Shown here in pieces: positions 45,741 to 57,203 of a stretch of 64,000 nucleotides of DNA (position 1 is the first letter of the stretch; each line of letters opens with the position of its first letter). The notes beneath the pieces are model-generated. The model had not been told where the DNA came from. It ran no database searches and was given only the letters and a program-made list of their open reading frames with translations. The DNA comes from Leucogyrophana mollusca (lineage: Eukaryota; Basidiomycota; Agaricomycetes; Boletales), in the NCBI GenBank assembly GCA_021014945.1, contig MU266379.1, positions 78,317 through 142,316 of the forward strand, read 5' to 3'. The translations under genes and the position numbers were made by a program.

Positions 45741-46232
45741 CGTCGCCCGTCGTTGACGTGCGAGGATGATGATGGATTGCGAACAAGAAGAATCGGCTGT
45801 GGTCGACCGAAAAGGTGGGAGGTGGCGCGGTGGCGTGCTGCCTCACGCTCATGTCCCGGCGGCCCTTTTCTTTCCACCAATGCGAAGCCTTTCTTTATCA
45901 ATCTGCATATCAGGGCCTTGCGTCAATGTTACAACGTGAAAGCACCATTCCGTCTTTTGAACGGTCCCTTTGAAGTCGGCGATTGTCAAAGGTGGCCTGC
46001 GCTTTTGATCCGGTAGCCTCTTTCCTGCATGAATGGTCCTTTCCGGTGCAAGGATTCATGATGAATCAATATTCCTTTGAAGGGTGTCCTGGTGGTCCTC
46101 AAAGGCTCTTTGTGCCCTCTGGATGCATATAAAACCCTTGGCCAATTTCGTTGAACTTCAGTTCCTTCCGTCCCATTCCAGTCTTGCCCTCCGTCTAACA
46201 TACTTCAACCCCGTCTTACTGCTGACACCCCG
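45741..46232. promoter_or_regulatory. Divergent promoter region with TATA box at 46128
   Basis: The region lies between the Cox24-like (-) and F-box (+) genes. TATAAAA occurs at 46128-46134, about 100 bp before the F-box ATG and well placed for transcription initiation. Imperfect CCTTTGAA-type repeats lie at about 45968 and 46073. Confidence 0.5.
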
Positions 46233-48667
46233 ATGGCCAAGCGACAGAGGCTCGCTAATAACCAAGCAGATAGTACCAGCTCGAATCCCGCACCGCGTGC
46301 GGTAAAGCAAGTGAAGGGCCGCCGTGGCAAGCTTGCCATGTTCCCGACCATGAATCTCGATATTCTCTTTGAAGTACGTGTGCTATCCATGCGCTCAGCC
46401 CTGTCGGTGCTGACCCGTGTCGAAATTGTTCTTCCAGATATTAACATATTTATCACCGATCGATCTTCTTCATCTCGCACGTACTTCGAAAGTGTTCCGC
46501 CGAATGCTGATATCCAAGTCCTCGGCGTTCCTCTGGAGGAGCGCTCGCCAAAACATCACAGGCCTGCCGAACTGCCCACCAGAATTAAGTGAGCCGCAGT
46601 ACGCGGCCCTTGCATTCGAGGGCTTGTGTAGTGTATGTCGCTTTATTTGACTCTGAGGAGCTGGTCGAGCTTATATTCACGGCACACTTACAGGGCTGTG
46701 GTAAGAAGTCGCAAAACATCATGTGGCAATTTCGTGTGCGACTCTGCATCGAGTGCCGCAAGCGCAAGTAAGTGTCCGCAAGGGTTCGAGCCCGAAATAT
46801 GCTAAATGGCTCTTCGTAGGTTTACGCAGCCATATCATGGTGAATGCAAAGCGATTTGCAACATGCTTGGATGCGGTCTCCATGACCTGCGCCTCCTTCT
46901 TCCAGAAGGATCGTTCATTAATCTTAACGGCAAGTCGCCTTTGAATGTCCCCGATCCACGTATCGATTGCGACCTCCTGCGCAGGGTGGCGCACTAACCT
47001 CGGGTACTACGTCCCACAAGTCGAGGCCCTTCTCAAAGCAATACCCAAGCTTAGCCCTGCAGAGCTTCCCGGGTTTGTTGCTGACCTTTGTCAAAAGACC
47101 CAGACGATCAACGAGGTGCGTCTCACTTTGTCATAAGCATTCCTTTCATTGAAGATGATCTACGTTGTAGCACGCTGCGCTATGCGAAGCCTGGCACGAA
47201 TCTGTTGTCAGATCCCGCGGTTTGGAAATAGAGGATCTGAGGCAAGACAGAGGGAAATTGTACGTTCTTTTGACACGAAGCAACCACCGCTACTGACATT
47301 ACATGTTCTAGACTTGAAGCCAAGTTGGTCGAGGAAGGATGGGGAGACGTGATCAAGTATTTCGGCTGGGAGAGACTGTCTGTGAACACTAAGTTAATCA
47401 GCCAGCCAAAAGCACTTACAGCGAGAAGTACCCACGCCTCTCCGTACGGGAAACATATTGCTGATCCCATGCAATAGTTTGGCAGAATATCTACAAACCA
47501 CTCACCGCGTGCATGGAGCAGTGGAGGGAGCTCATGATGGAAGAAACATTGTATTCTCCCCGCCGCAGAATATTTGTCGAAGCCTGGGGCCAGTTCGTAG
47601 CATCGTTGCCGTCCCCATCGTCATCCTCTGCTTGTCTACCTCTCCCTGCCGACGTAGACATCTGTTCCTTCGGTCCGATTGACGACATCATACGATCGCC
47701 TCCAGAAATCTCCGCGGACGCTATTCACTTACAATTGATGCAGGCCTTTCCTCAGGTGTTCGTTCTTGTCCGCCAATGGCACGTAGATGTTGCCCGGAAT
47801 CTGGCGAGCCTCCTCCCGGGATTCGCGCCGTCCGATGGGCCGGAGGCCATATTCGCTCGCCTCCAACTGGCAAAGAGCGTGTTTCATTGCAAGAATTCGC
47901 GGTATTGCAAGATGTATTATGCATTACGCTATCCAGAGATTCTGTTTCACCCCTGCGTACTGTATGGCCCACTTATTCGTCGCACATTGACGATACCCGA
48001 GGAGATCGAGTGGGCAATGGCCAATGCGCTAAACGGCCGACCCCTGAACATCCAAAATTTTCTCGAAGTCCACGAAAGGACGGAAGCTGTGGCTAATATT
48101 ATGGCAAGCTGCGGGAAGGATCCCGATACCACAACCAAGGAAGAAATGGACAGCCTGGACCCCCGCGTTGCGTGTCAGTTATGCAAGGAGTGTGGCAAGG
48201 AGGTATTTATGACCTGGCAAACTGCTGTAAGCATTCCTCAGCAACTTAATGACTTGGCAACTCTGATCCGTGTACATGAAGGTTCAACATGGATGTAATC
48301 ACGGCGGTTTCCATAGTTGCACTTGGCGCATGGCAGACAAAGCGGAGGAAGAGTATATCAAGGCCCGTGAAGGTCCGGCAGTGCTATATCACTGTCCCCC
48401 CGAAAAATACGTGTATTACTGCGTTCGGTGCCCTCGCAGAGTCCCCTCGTGGGGCCGACAAGATCTAGAAAAGGTTAAAAATCACTTACTAATGATGTAA
48501 GTTTCGACCAATTCGCGTCGGCACGTTAAAGCTGACAAAATAACAGGCATGACGTTCTTGAGCCTCTGGAAGGCATCGACTATGCTTTTGATTCCAACAT
48601 TGTACCAGTATTAATGAAAGGAGTCGTTGCTACGAATGTCGAGGGAGATGTTCATAAGGGCCTATAG
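46233..48667 (+). CDS. F-box protein with C-terminal zinc-finger-like motif, copy 1
   Basis: An Agaricomycete-type F-box protein, likely a substrate adaptor for an SCF ubiquitin ligase. ATG at 46233. The basic N-terminus (KQVKGRRGKLAMFPTMNLDI) runs into the F-box: LFEILTYLSPIDLLHLARTS, with KVFRRMLISKSSAFLWRSA after the splice near 46378. After NITGLPNCPPELSEPQYAAL come a Cys-rich exon (CIECRKR type), a long middle part, LFHPCVLYGPLIRRTL, and CQLCKECGKEVFMTWQTAV. The end carries HGCNHGGFHSCTWRM and CVRCPRRVPSW followed by NHLLMMHDV, a C2H2-like arrangement. Stop TAG at 48665-48667. A paralog sits at 54307-56663 on the other strand with matching domain and intron layout. Many introns make the exon edges approximate. 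Confidence 0.8.
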
Positions 48668-50106
48668 TTATCTTACCCACCGAACCAACATAGAACTGTA
48701 CAGTTGACTCGGCACACCATCATTATCATTGTCTAATACTTAGTATCTCTATAATATAAGTACGAAACGTTTGCTTCCAGGACCGTGTCCTCCGTGTCAT
48801 GCGGTGCACGCAAATGTCTCTCAGTTCTGCTTTCCAAAACAAGGAGTGTGCATCACATGCGGTAAGTAGCTTGAAGTTACATGGTCTTGACCTGGTATAT
48901 GCCCGACTAATTCATACAGTGAGCATGAGGCGGTCGACGATGCCATGGACTCCCCCGGATACCTCGGTAGAAAAGACCCTCTCCGTTCGTGTAGTGCGGA
49001 GGCGAAGTAAGGCGTTGGGCATCTCCGAGAAAGCTAAGTCAAATGAACGTACCCTGACGAGCAATGAACTAAAGTGATCAGCGAGCAAAAACCGATCAAG
49101 CTCGGAGTGCACAGCTACGCCTAGCCAGATCAGGTAACATAAACTTAAAAAACATAACTTGTCAGGAGTAGAGTCCGTTGCGCAAGTGGGCGATTGGGAT
49201 GGAGGCTGTCCAAAGAGCGGCGATAGGAGAGGGTGAGCGGGTGAGCGCGAGAAATTCGGCTGCTGAACGAACTTGAAAGCATGGTAGCGAATGGACACCA
49301 GGCTGCATGAAGCTTAGCAGGACCATTCAATCCAAAGATCCGACCAAACTGAGTACTTGAACTTAAAGAGAAGGCGAGCGAGATCCTTCTGGTATGGTGT
49401 AAGCTGCATGGGGTATCGAGACAAACTGAAGTTCATTGCAGTGAATGTCTCCGAGTCGGCCAAATCTTTGATTGTGGCAAAGCTCCGAAGAAAAAATCAA
49501 CTCCGCGAAACTGAACTCACAAACCCCCTTGATCGATCGTTAATGCTGTCAATCGCGGCCCATGGGTGCTCGCCTCCCGAACAACGAAACGACAACGAGA
49601 CCAACAAGCATCAAGACTGTCCGGACTGGGATTATCCTCGTAGCATTGCTTCAAGACACCACGTACCCCGCAAGCGATCATAGCCTTATCGAACCAGTGC
49701 AATGCATTCAGCGCGCGGCATTCGTGAATCATACATCGATTGAAGCAGTGAACTTTACGTACGTAACCTCTACCAAGCATTGATGTACAAACCGCGAACG
49801 CTTTAAACGGCATAATTTAGGGCTTGGGACGCTCTCAATGCCGCCTCCCCCAGCTGGCCTGTACGTGACTCGGCCGTAAAGCTACAGTGCCCCATGAGCG
49901 GGTTTGTTTGTTTGACTCTTTGTTTATATACCGCTACAAGCTACAGCCCCATGAGCAGGTCTTTCACCTCTTAAGTGCTCCAGGTTGTGCACCTTGGGAG
50001 GCTATATACCTTTTCATACCCTGCCTTTGGATCCACCCGGCCAGGATCTGCTATAATTCGGTGAGAATCTTGGACAGGCTCCAAGTAACGAAGGCCCTTG
50101 TCAACA
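48668..50106. other. Intergenic stretch with a Cys-rich fragment
   Basis: About 1.4 kb between the F-box and multicopper oxidase genes. Near 48781-48861 a short frame reads GPCPPCHAV and FCFPKQGVCITC, a two-pair cysteine pattern with no complete gene around it. The region after 49080 has no recognisable coding sequence. A short direct repeat (ctacag...ccccatgagc.ggt) is at about 49882 and 49940, upstream of the oxidase. Confidence 0.4.
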
Positions 50107-52194
50107 TGGATTGGTTCATGCGTGCCGTGACTCTCCTGCTTGCCACGACGACCCTATGCTCAAGTTTGACATTCGTCCGCGCCGGAGAAACTCTCCCAGC
50201 GCGAAGCGACTACGAGTTTGTTATTGCAAGACAAGAAGTGACGTGTGTACAACAGCTAAGCCTTTCGCAACAGCTGATCTGACTGTTTTGTTGCGGTAGG
50301 CTTGCCCCCGGTCTTCGCCAAAACAAAACAGTGGTTAATGGTGAGCCTGTGTTTGTCGTGTCTCTCGGTCATAGGTCAACTGATTGCCACTCTAGGCCAA
50401 TTCCCAGGTAGCAATTGCACGTAGCTGCAGCATACACGATTATCTAACAGCCACTTCACAGGGCCGCAGATGCGAGTACCTTACGCGTCTCACGTCAGGA
50501 ACAAAGTGACCAACATGATACCATCACATGGGTCTTCTGTACGCTCCCAAACCTGTACACAACGTCCATGCTTGACCCGTCACAAATCAGATTCACTGGC
50601 ACGGTTTAATCAATAATGGGACGCCCTGGTTCGACGGTTTCGCGTCTCAAAACCAATGTGGCATCCCGACCAACCAGTCTTTCCTGTACCAGTACGAGAC
50701 GAAGCTCCAAAGCGGCACCGCATGGTGGCATGCACACTTTGCGGACGAAAACGCCGACGGCATATTCGGTCCCCTCATCATCGAAGATGAGCCTGGCGAC
50801 TTCCCATACGATTATGATGAGGACTGGACGATTCTATTGACGGAGTCTTATAACAAGACGTCCTGGGAGCTCATTGACTACCTCGAGACGCCGGAAGGGC
50901 CTGAGAACCCACATACTGATCCTTCGCCCGACCTAGGTTTTGCCTGTCTGTATGACAGCTTCAACGCGGCAGCTTGTTCCCACGACAGCACTGGACAAGG
51001 TCTTACTTTGAACTTTGAACAAGGGAAGACCTATCGCCTCCGACTCATTGGAGCAGCCAACCTCGCGCCCTTCCTCTTCTCTATCGACGGTCATGAGATG
51101 CGCCTCGCGAAATCAGACTTGACCACTCTGGATGGACAATCCACTGTAAACAGTTTGTTCATCTTCGTGAGCTATCCATGTCTTACCATATATTATTGGG
51201 ACCTGACCCTGATCTGCAGAGTGGTCAACGGTATGATGTCCTCGTCACCGCGCGAAGCGACGTTCGGGATGGAGAAAGCTTCTGGCTGCGTTCCACTATG
51301 ATGAGTTGTGGTAAGTGCCACGCATTGCCATTGGTTACTGCATTTCAGCCCCTTTCTTCTAGGACGCGGGTCCAGTGAGGTTCTCAATGGCGACGTGCGC
51401 GGCGTTATCCAATACGGTAGCACCTCGACGATCAAACCACCAACGTCCACTCCCTGGAATGACACCTCTACGATATGTGCTGGCCCGCCCCTCTCCATGC
51501 TTACCCCTCGCGTGAATAACTTCATCGACTCGAACCCTGCTATCACTCTTATGATCAACTACACAATAGTTTTCGACCCCGTCGTCAAATACCTCGTCGC
51601 CACCGTCAATGACCAGGTCTACAGCACACCGCCCACGGCGTATCCTACGCTATTTCAGTACCACGCTGACCCAAACCGGACGCCAGATGCTGGGCGTAAT
51701 GTGCTCGTTATTGGTGACCAGTATAGAGGGAAACAAGTGAGGGTGCTGCTGATTAGCATTGCTGCCATTGGAACACATCCTTTCCATCTGCACGGACACG
51801 ACTTTCACATCCTCGCGTCGGGGACTGGGGTGTACAATGATAGCGTTCCGCTCAACCTCGCCAACCCACCCAGGCGAGACACAACCGCCGTGCCGGCAGG
51901 CGGGTACACAGTAGTACAGTGCGTGGTTGTTCTATCTCCGACGGCGTTTGCCCAGTTCTGACTTGTCCTTACTACAAGGTTTACTGCTGATAATCCAGGG
52001 GTGTGGGCGTTCCATTGTCACATCGGTATGCCCTTTGATCCCACCGGGCTATGTTAGAAAATGGCACTGACGTGCAAGCAGGCTGGCATTTGGAGGAAGG
52101 CATGCTCGCCCAGCTGGTAGAACTACCTCAGGCAATCTCGGAGATGCGTATCCCGCCCGAGGCAACAGATCAGTGTGGTGAACAGGACATTTAA
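50107..52194 (+). CDS. Secreted multicopper oxidase (laccase/ascorbate-oxidase-like)
   Basis: ATG at 50107 with a signal peptide (FMRAVTLLLATTTLCSSL). After several small exons come the four copper-binding loops. Loop 1 is IHWHGLINNG (after an intron ending near 50600). Loop 2 is TAWWHAHFADENADGIFGP; HAH replaces the usual HSH. Loop 3 is IGTHPFHLHGHDFHIL. Loop 4 is WAFHCHIGWHLEEGM. The last loop supplies the type 1 copper ligands (His, Cys, His) with Met at the axial position. Other motifs include DGSAW-type WFDG, LIIEDEPGDFPYDYDEDW and RLIGAANLAPFLFSIDGHEM. The C-terminus EQDI ends at TAA 52192-52194. Length and motifs fit fungal multicopper oxidases of the ascorbate-oxidase-like branch more than classical laccase, but the substrate cannot be read from sequence. 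Confidence 0.9.
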
Positions 52195-53000
52195 TTCAGC
52201 CATAACAGGGTTGACTTTGTCTGCAAAGCTGGATGGAGGCGATGGGGCTTTTCAGGAGTATGGACTATCATGGACATGCGTCGCGTATCCTTTGGGACAA
52301 TTCTATGACTGGATCATTCTGCAAGCGTGATCGTAGGTCCGAACCGGGCCCGGCGCCCATACAAGTTCGAATCTCTCGATTCATATTGCATGCACTCGAA
52401 TCGACCTCCATCATTTTCCCAATGCCAACAGTGGTGGAGGCGGGGCTCTTGGTTCTCGGGCTGTGGCTTGGTCTGAGTTCTCTTTACATTTGCAGCCTGT
52501 CACGAACATTCAAGTGCTAGCGCCACGGTCTGATATATATGACTGATTAGACCCAGCAGTCTAGTTGCATCAGGACCCCTGAGTATCCCCTAAGAGCTTG
52601 TATCCGGTGTCTGCTTCGTGATCTGTTATACTTATCGAATGACGCTGATTCTGCACCCTTAGACGACCGCACACTGTGACTCCACAATTAATAGTCCCGT
52701 ATATTGAGTGTTGCTCTCAAACCGCCACCCAGGTGATCACCGGCTTAGCAGCTACGTCAGGCTTGCTACTGGTAATATGTAAGTATGTGTAAACCAGCTC
52801 GTGGGAAAGTCGGACCGGCTCACTTAGCACGATCATCTCTCCTCGACAACCGCGATCTGGGGACTGTGACTAGACCTTTCGACTTCAACCATCAAGCATT
52901 ACCCAGACTCCGCACGACTGCAGCACAGTTAGTCCACTTGATCAAGCCTTAGTCTCTGCTAGAACATACTCAACGCTGTCTTCAGCCAGTATCGACAATC
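52195..53000. other. Intergenic stretch downstream of the multicopper oxidase
   Basis: About 800 bp. A frame of 95 codons (52233-52520) ends with a hydrophobic run (VVEAGLLVLGLWLGLSSLY). It could be an alternative 3' exon giving a membrane anchor, but no good splice to the oxidase is seen, so it is not called. The rest is the promoter region of the next gene. Confidence 0.35.
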
Positions 53001-53025
53001 ATGTCAAATCCACCCCCTGTGCTCA

Positions 53026-54141
53026 ATGTCCACACGCCGACCGCGTCCTTTGCGATCTTGCATTCGCGTCAGTTCTCCGATGGCTCCATTTTCGACATCT
53101 ACTGACTATAGGATCTCAGTAAACGAAGACACATTGCAGCAACTTTTTGACAAACTATCCCGAAAGTCTCATACCGACTTCCATGGTCAACGGGTTGGCC
53201 CAGGCTGGGTCAAGTACTACTGGAACGACTCCGTCTGGAATTTGGATGATGGTGAGTTTGTCTTTCTCCGTCTGCCACTACTACCTCACGAATCGGATGC
53301 CAAACCATCAGACAGCGATTACACCATATTTGTCTGGCGGCAGAAGTCACCCTCGTCATCCGACCAAGCTGCGTCTCCGTTGACTCTTCATGTTCACGAT
53401 CCTACGCACCCTCTCCCTGTCCCTCCCGCTTACTGCAACCCCTCTTTTTACCTGTTTCAATCTTCTCGAGTTCTTTCCCCGCCACCTCATTCCACGCGCA
53501 GTGGCAGGTCACGCAAGACCAAAGGCGGAAAGCTAAGCAGCCCCGACTCAAATGAAGGGTACACTGTGGTTGCAAAACACAGGAAAAACTTTGAAAGATT
53601 TCATAGCGAAAACGGTGTTCGCACAGTGATGGGGAGTATAGGGCCTGTCGACAACGGTTTGTTGTGCATTCCCCTCGTCTTTCTCCACGGTCTCATAGTT
53701 CATTTAGTACGGATGCTACTGAAGAATGGCTATCGCCACGTCTACATCTCCCGAAAATTTGCGTTGAAGCACGGGTTCATTCCGGCAGACGCCGCACCCG
53801 GCCATTATGGGTACGGTGGTCTTGTAAATCTGGGCAAGTGGCCCATCACACTCACCGCTGCGGGAAACTTTCCGAGTTCTCCCCAGTTTCACTCTCCGTC
53901 TCCTGCCCCAAATGCAAGTGGATCGGCTCCGCGAAAATCGAAGACAGTCTCCGTGCCTGTGTATCTTTCCGAGGAGCCACACTTCGATATCGTACTCGGC
54001 CGGTCGTTTTTCGAGCACCGGCAGATCAAGACATCTGCCACTGATCCTACAGAAGTAATATGTCTTGATACGGGAGAAAAGATCGAGTGTGAGTTAGTTG
54101 TCCTGAAGGATGGCAGGGGAGAAATCGTTATCGTCACGTAG
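53026..54141 (+). CDS. Conserved Agaricomycete gene with retropepsin-like C-terminal domain
   Basis: The frame from 53026 runs to TAG at 54139-54141, and two in-frame segments look like introns. One is gtgagt...catcag, about 53251-53313, joining NLDD to DSDYTIFVWRQ. The other is gtttgt...catttag, about 53656-53707, joining GPVDN to VRMLLKNGYRHVYISRKF. Motifs include HGQRVGPGWVKYYWNDSVW near the start and, at the end, GYGGLVNLGKWPITL, VPVYLSEEPHFDIVLGRSFF, and ICLDTGEKIECELVVL. The turn-strand-LGRSFF order resembles single-domain aspartic protease (retropepsin) folds, but no Asp-Thr/Ser-Gly catalytic triplet is visible in the expected place. The function is unknown. A possible upstream start (ATG 53001) is in another frame; see findings. 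Confidence 0.65.
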   Translation: MSTRRPRPLRSCIRVSSPMAPFSTSTDYRISVNEDTLQQLFDKLSRKSHTDFHGQRVGPGWVKYYWNDSVWNLDDGEFVFLRLPLLPHESDAKPSDSDYTIFVWRQKSPSSSDQAASPLTLHVHDPTHPLPVPPAYCNPSFYLFQSSRVLSPPPHSTRSGRSRKTKGGKLSSPDSNEGYTVVAKHRKNFERFHSENGVRTVMGSIGPVDNGLLCIPLVFLHGLIVHLVRMLLKNGYRHVYISRKFALKHGFIPADAAPGHYGYGGLVNLGKWPITLTAAGNFPSSPQFHSPSPAPNASGSAPRKSKTVSVPVYLSEEPHFDIVLGRSFFEHRQIKTSATDPTEVICLDTGEKIECELVVLKDGRGEIVIVT

Positions 54142-54306
54142 TGCCCGCTTTTTCTTGCTTTCATCGCGCATATATCACGGACATTGACACCAGAATTTGG
54201 TCATGAGCTACAATTTTGCGTTCAACGCCTGGTCAGGATCGGTATCGACGCTTTACTATACACTGTCTATTTTATTGTCTTCCACTAATGCACTACGAAC
54301 TTGCCG

Positions 54307-56663
54307 CTACTTGGCCATGCCTGCTACAAATTGCATGGAAGGGGAGATGAGGGTGGGGGCGGTCGCTGGAATTGCGGCAACATAATCAACGCCTTCTTTG
54401 AGAGTGCTGGCGTCGAGCGCGTGTCTGTCCGCATCCTTATTGAATGATAATTATGATGTCTGGGAATTGAGCCACTCACTTCGCGACAATGTGCCTTTTG
54501 ATAGAGAATTCAGTTGTGGCGTCCCCAGCGCTACGCCGACACCTGAGGCATCGATAATTCTCCAACAGACGTCCGGCCTTCTCAATCTTGGCCTTCGAGT
54601 CCTTTGCACTGGCGTAGTCTTCGCCTTCGAGCAATTGAAACTGCGCAGTCTGTCTTCCGTGTTTTAGGCTGGACATCTTTTGATTCGATGCATGAGCTGA
54701 GCATCGGTATTGAACTTAACGATATGACCCACGGCTGTTCGCCAGTTCATGGCTATCAAGAACGGACCATTATTGATTCGGCAGCAAAACATAGCATCCA
54801 ACTTATCCATGTCGTCGATGGTAGCGGTCTGAGGATCAAGTCCACATAGGCGCACCAGCCCCTCCACCTGCGATATATATGATCGGGGGGCGATGAACTC
54901 CAATGACCAGGGTCTGGCCCCGAAGTCATCGTATACTGACCACTCGATACGCTCTTGTATCGATGGCTTCTTGGGAGTATCCGGATACTGCACTGAACAC
55001 TTGTGGGCTACCAGATCAGAATGAAACAGCATAGCACCGCAACGTCTTCTCGCACAGAAGAAGCCGCTGGTGGCGAGTCGAAGAGGATCGATCACTGGGG
55101 GGACTTCCGGGGCACTTTCAAGGGCAGATACAATCTTATCGTCGACTGACTGCCGCCAGGCGGTTATTAACTCGGGAAGTTCGTCGAATGCAGCGGAAAA
55201 GCTATCGCGGTTCACAACAGTGCCTTCAGGAGATTTGATGATTTCATCAAAAGGCTTAAAGCGCGCAACATCGATAGCGTGGGGAAGGACATCAGTGCTG
55301 ATATTCGAGGGCAGCGAAGGGTCTGCTAAGAACGCAGTCCAGATATCGAATAATACATTCCTCCGAGGTGAGCGAACTGTGAGTTCAATGCGCAGATTTC
55401 TCATCGCGCTCATGTGTTCTATGAGAAGGGGCCGAACGTTACCCCAGACTAGAGAGACATCAGCATAGGGATCCGTGGCCGAGTAGAAGAAGAATACTTT
55501 TATCAGTGAGCGGCTTGGGGTCTTTGATGCTACGGTGATCGGATATATTGTGCCAACCAAAGTAGTCGACCTCAGGTTGCCACCCCTCCTTTACCATCCA
55601 TGACCGAATGCTGTCCGGAAAATCAGTGTTCAGAGCGGTTACGAAACGGGGAGAACGCACGCTTCCATCCTCTTTTCTCGATGACCTGCACGTTCTTCGT
55701 GTCGAGCATTGCTGATCGATGTGACCCATTGTTCGCACATGGCAGCATGCTTAAGTGAACGTCAGTAGCGATACCACGCTAACTTTGAACCTCAGACCTC
55801 CTGGACCTCGCGAGTAGCATTTCGTCGATTTTCCAAGAAGGCGTCCATGTCACTAGAGGGCACCTCCTCCAATTGTGCGGAAAGTGCGTCAAATTGACTT
55901 CGGAGAAAGGCCTCTTCATATCGTTCTAACCAGGCGGTCAGCTACTTCGAAGCTGTTGAAACATTCACTCGCCTGAACTGCCCACCCTGTACGCTGGCAA
56001 TATAGCATTGTTAGGTACCTGAATGCCGAGGCTAGGGAGATCACGGTCTCGAGACATGCTACGCCATACTGTGTTCAAATTTTACGTGCAAGAAGCCCCC
56101 ATGGCAACATACCATTGCGAGTCCTTTTGGCACTTCGGGCAAAACCGCACTCGAAACTGCCATATGGCTTTATGGACGCGTTTGTCGCAACCCTGCCCCC
56201 TTGAAATCAAAATCCGTCAGATTTTTGAAGTGTAAAAACATACGTAGCAATAGGTATCAAACGCGAGACGAGCATATTGTGGTTCACTCAGATCAGGGGG
56301 GCAGTCGGGAAAGTCGCCTGGCACTTGACTGCGGGCGGCCCTCCATAAAAACGCCTTCGATTTTTGCATAAGAAGTTCGCGGAAAGTTTTGGACGTGCGT
56401 GAAAGGTTGAGTAGATCCTTCGGATGCAAAGCACCAAAAATCTGTGAAGTGGTGATTATTAAAGGCCAAACGAGTGCATCACGCTCAAAGCGACAAACTT
56501 CGAAGAGGATGTCGAGACTCATGGTAGGCAACAGAGCCAGTCCGCCCTTTCGACCTCTCAACTTTGCCTTTGAGCTCACATTCAACTGTTGCGTGTCGAT
56601 CTGCAGATCAGTCATCGTGTCGCTGGTAATCTTTTTTTTCTTCACTGACGCTGACAGAGACAT
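54307..56663 (-). CDS. F-box protein with zinc-finger-like C-terminus, copy 2
   Basis: Paralog of the gene at 46233-48667, pointing towards it. Start at 56663 (MSLSASVKKKKITSDTM). A basic GRKGGLALLPTMSLDI segment leads into the F-box: LFE, an intron, then IFGALHPKDLLNLSRTS and KTFRELLMQKSKAFLWRAA. Next is PDCPPDLSEPQYARLAFDTY. The next exons hold a CPKCQK-type Cys pair, WMVKEGWQPEVDYFGWHNIS, a long helical part, and ERIEWSVYDDFGARPWSLEF. The penultimate exons give WRTAV, then SLKHGRQTAQF and ENYRCLRCRRSAGD followed by FSIKRHIVAK. The last exon, after gtgagt...aataag, ends PSMQFVAGMAK with TAG at 54307-54309. Intron positions near the F-box and before the Cys-rich end match copy 1. The SCF role is inferred. 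Confidence 0.8.
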
Positions 56664-57203
56664 GTAAGCTGATCACACAGAAAAAAAGAAAAAGTGTTGT
56701 GCTATCACCCATCCAGTAAAATCCCTTCTGGTTGTGACCAGCGGGCTACAAGGAAACTTAGCTGGGAAAGCTTCTCGGAGACTCAGAGGTCCCAAAGTGA
56801 GAGTTCGGTTGTCGAGATGACGTGTCCGGCAAGATGTAGCTTAAGGCGGTTTGTTACAAGAACTATCGATATCACCCCTGTCTCATGCAATGTAGTGAAC
56901 GAGGGTCGGGGTAAAGGGGAGAGCACTGTTTAATATTAGTATTTATCCTGCCCAAACAAGCTCAGCCACGATGGCTAATCCACTGCAGGGCCTCAAGGGT
57001 CCATCGCAACAGCATGCAGATACTTCGGCGGAAAATGTATAATAATCAAAATGTCCTAGGAGATGTTGGATACACAGGAGAGGACGAGACTGGAGTATGG
57101 ATACATCAATCATACAATAATCATACAATACCCATGGCAAACCCCATGCTCGCGTTCCCAGAAGAAAGAGAGAAGTATATGGAGGATACCTAGATAGATC
57201 GTA
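56664..57203. other. Intergenic stretch
   Basis: About 540 bp between the F-box copy 2 start and the 3' end of the alkyltransferase-like gene. It has AT-rich patches (about 56930-57060). No gene is supported. Confidence 0.4.

Noticed and set aside
46760..46800. Possible tRNA T-arm (gggttcgagcccg)
   Set aside because: It falls in an intron of the F-box gene, and no acceptor stem or anticodon loop is present upstream.
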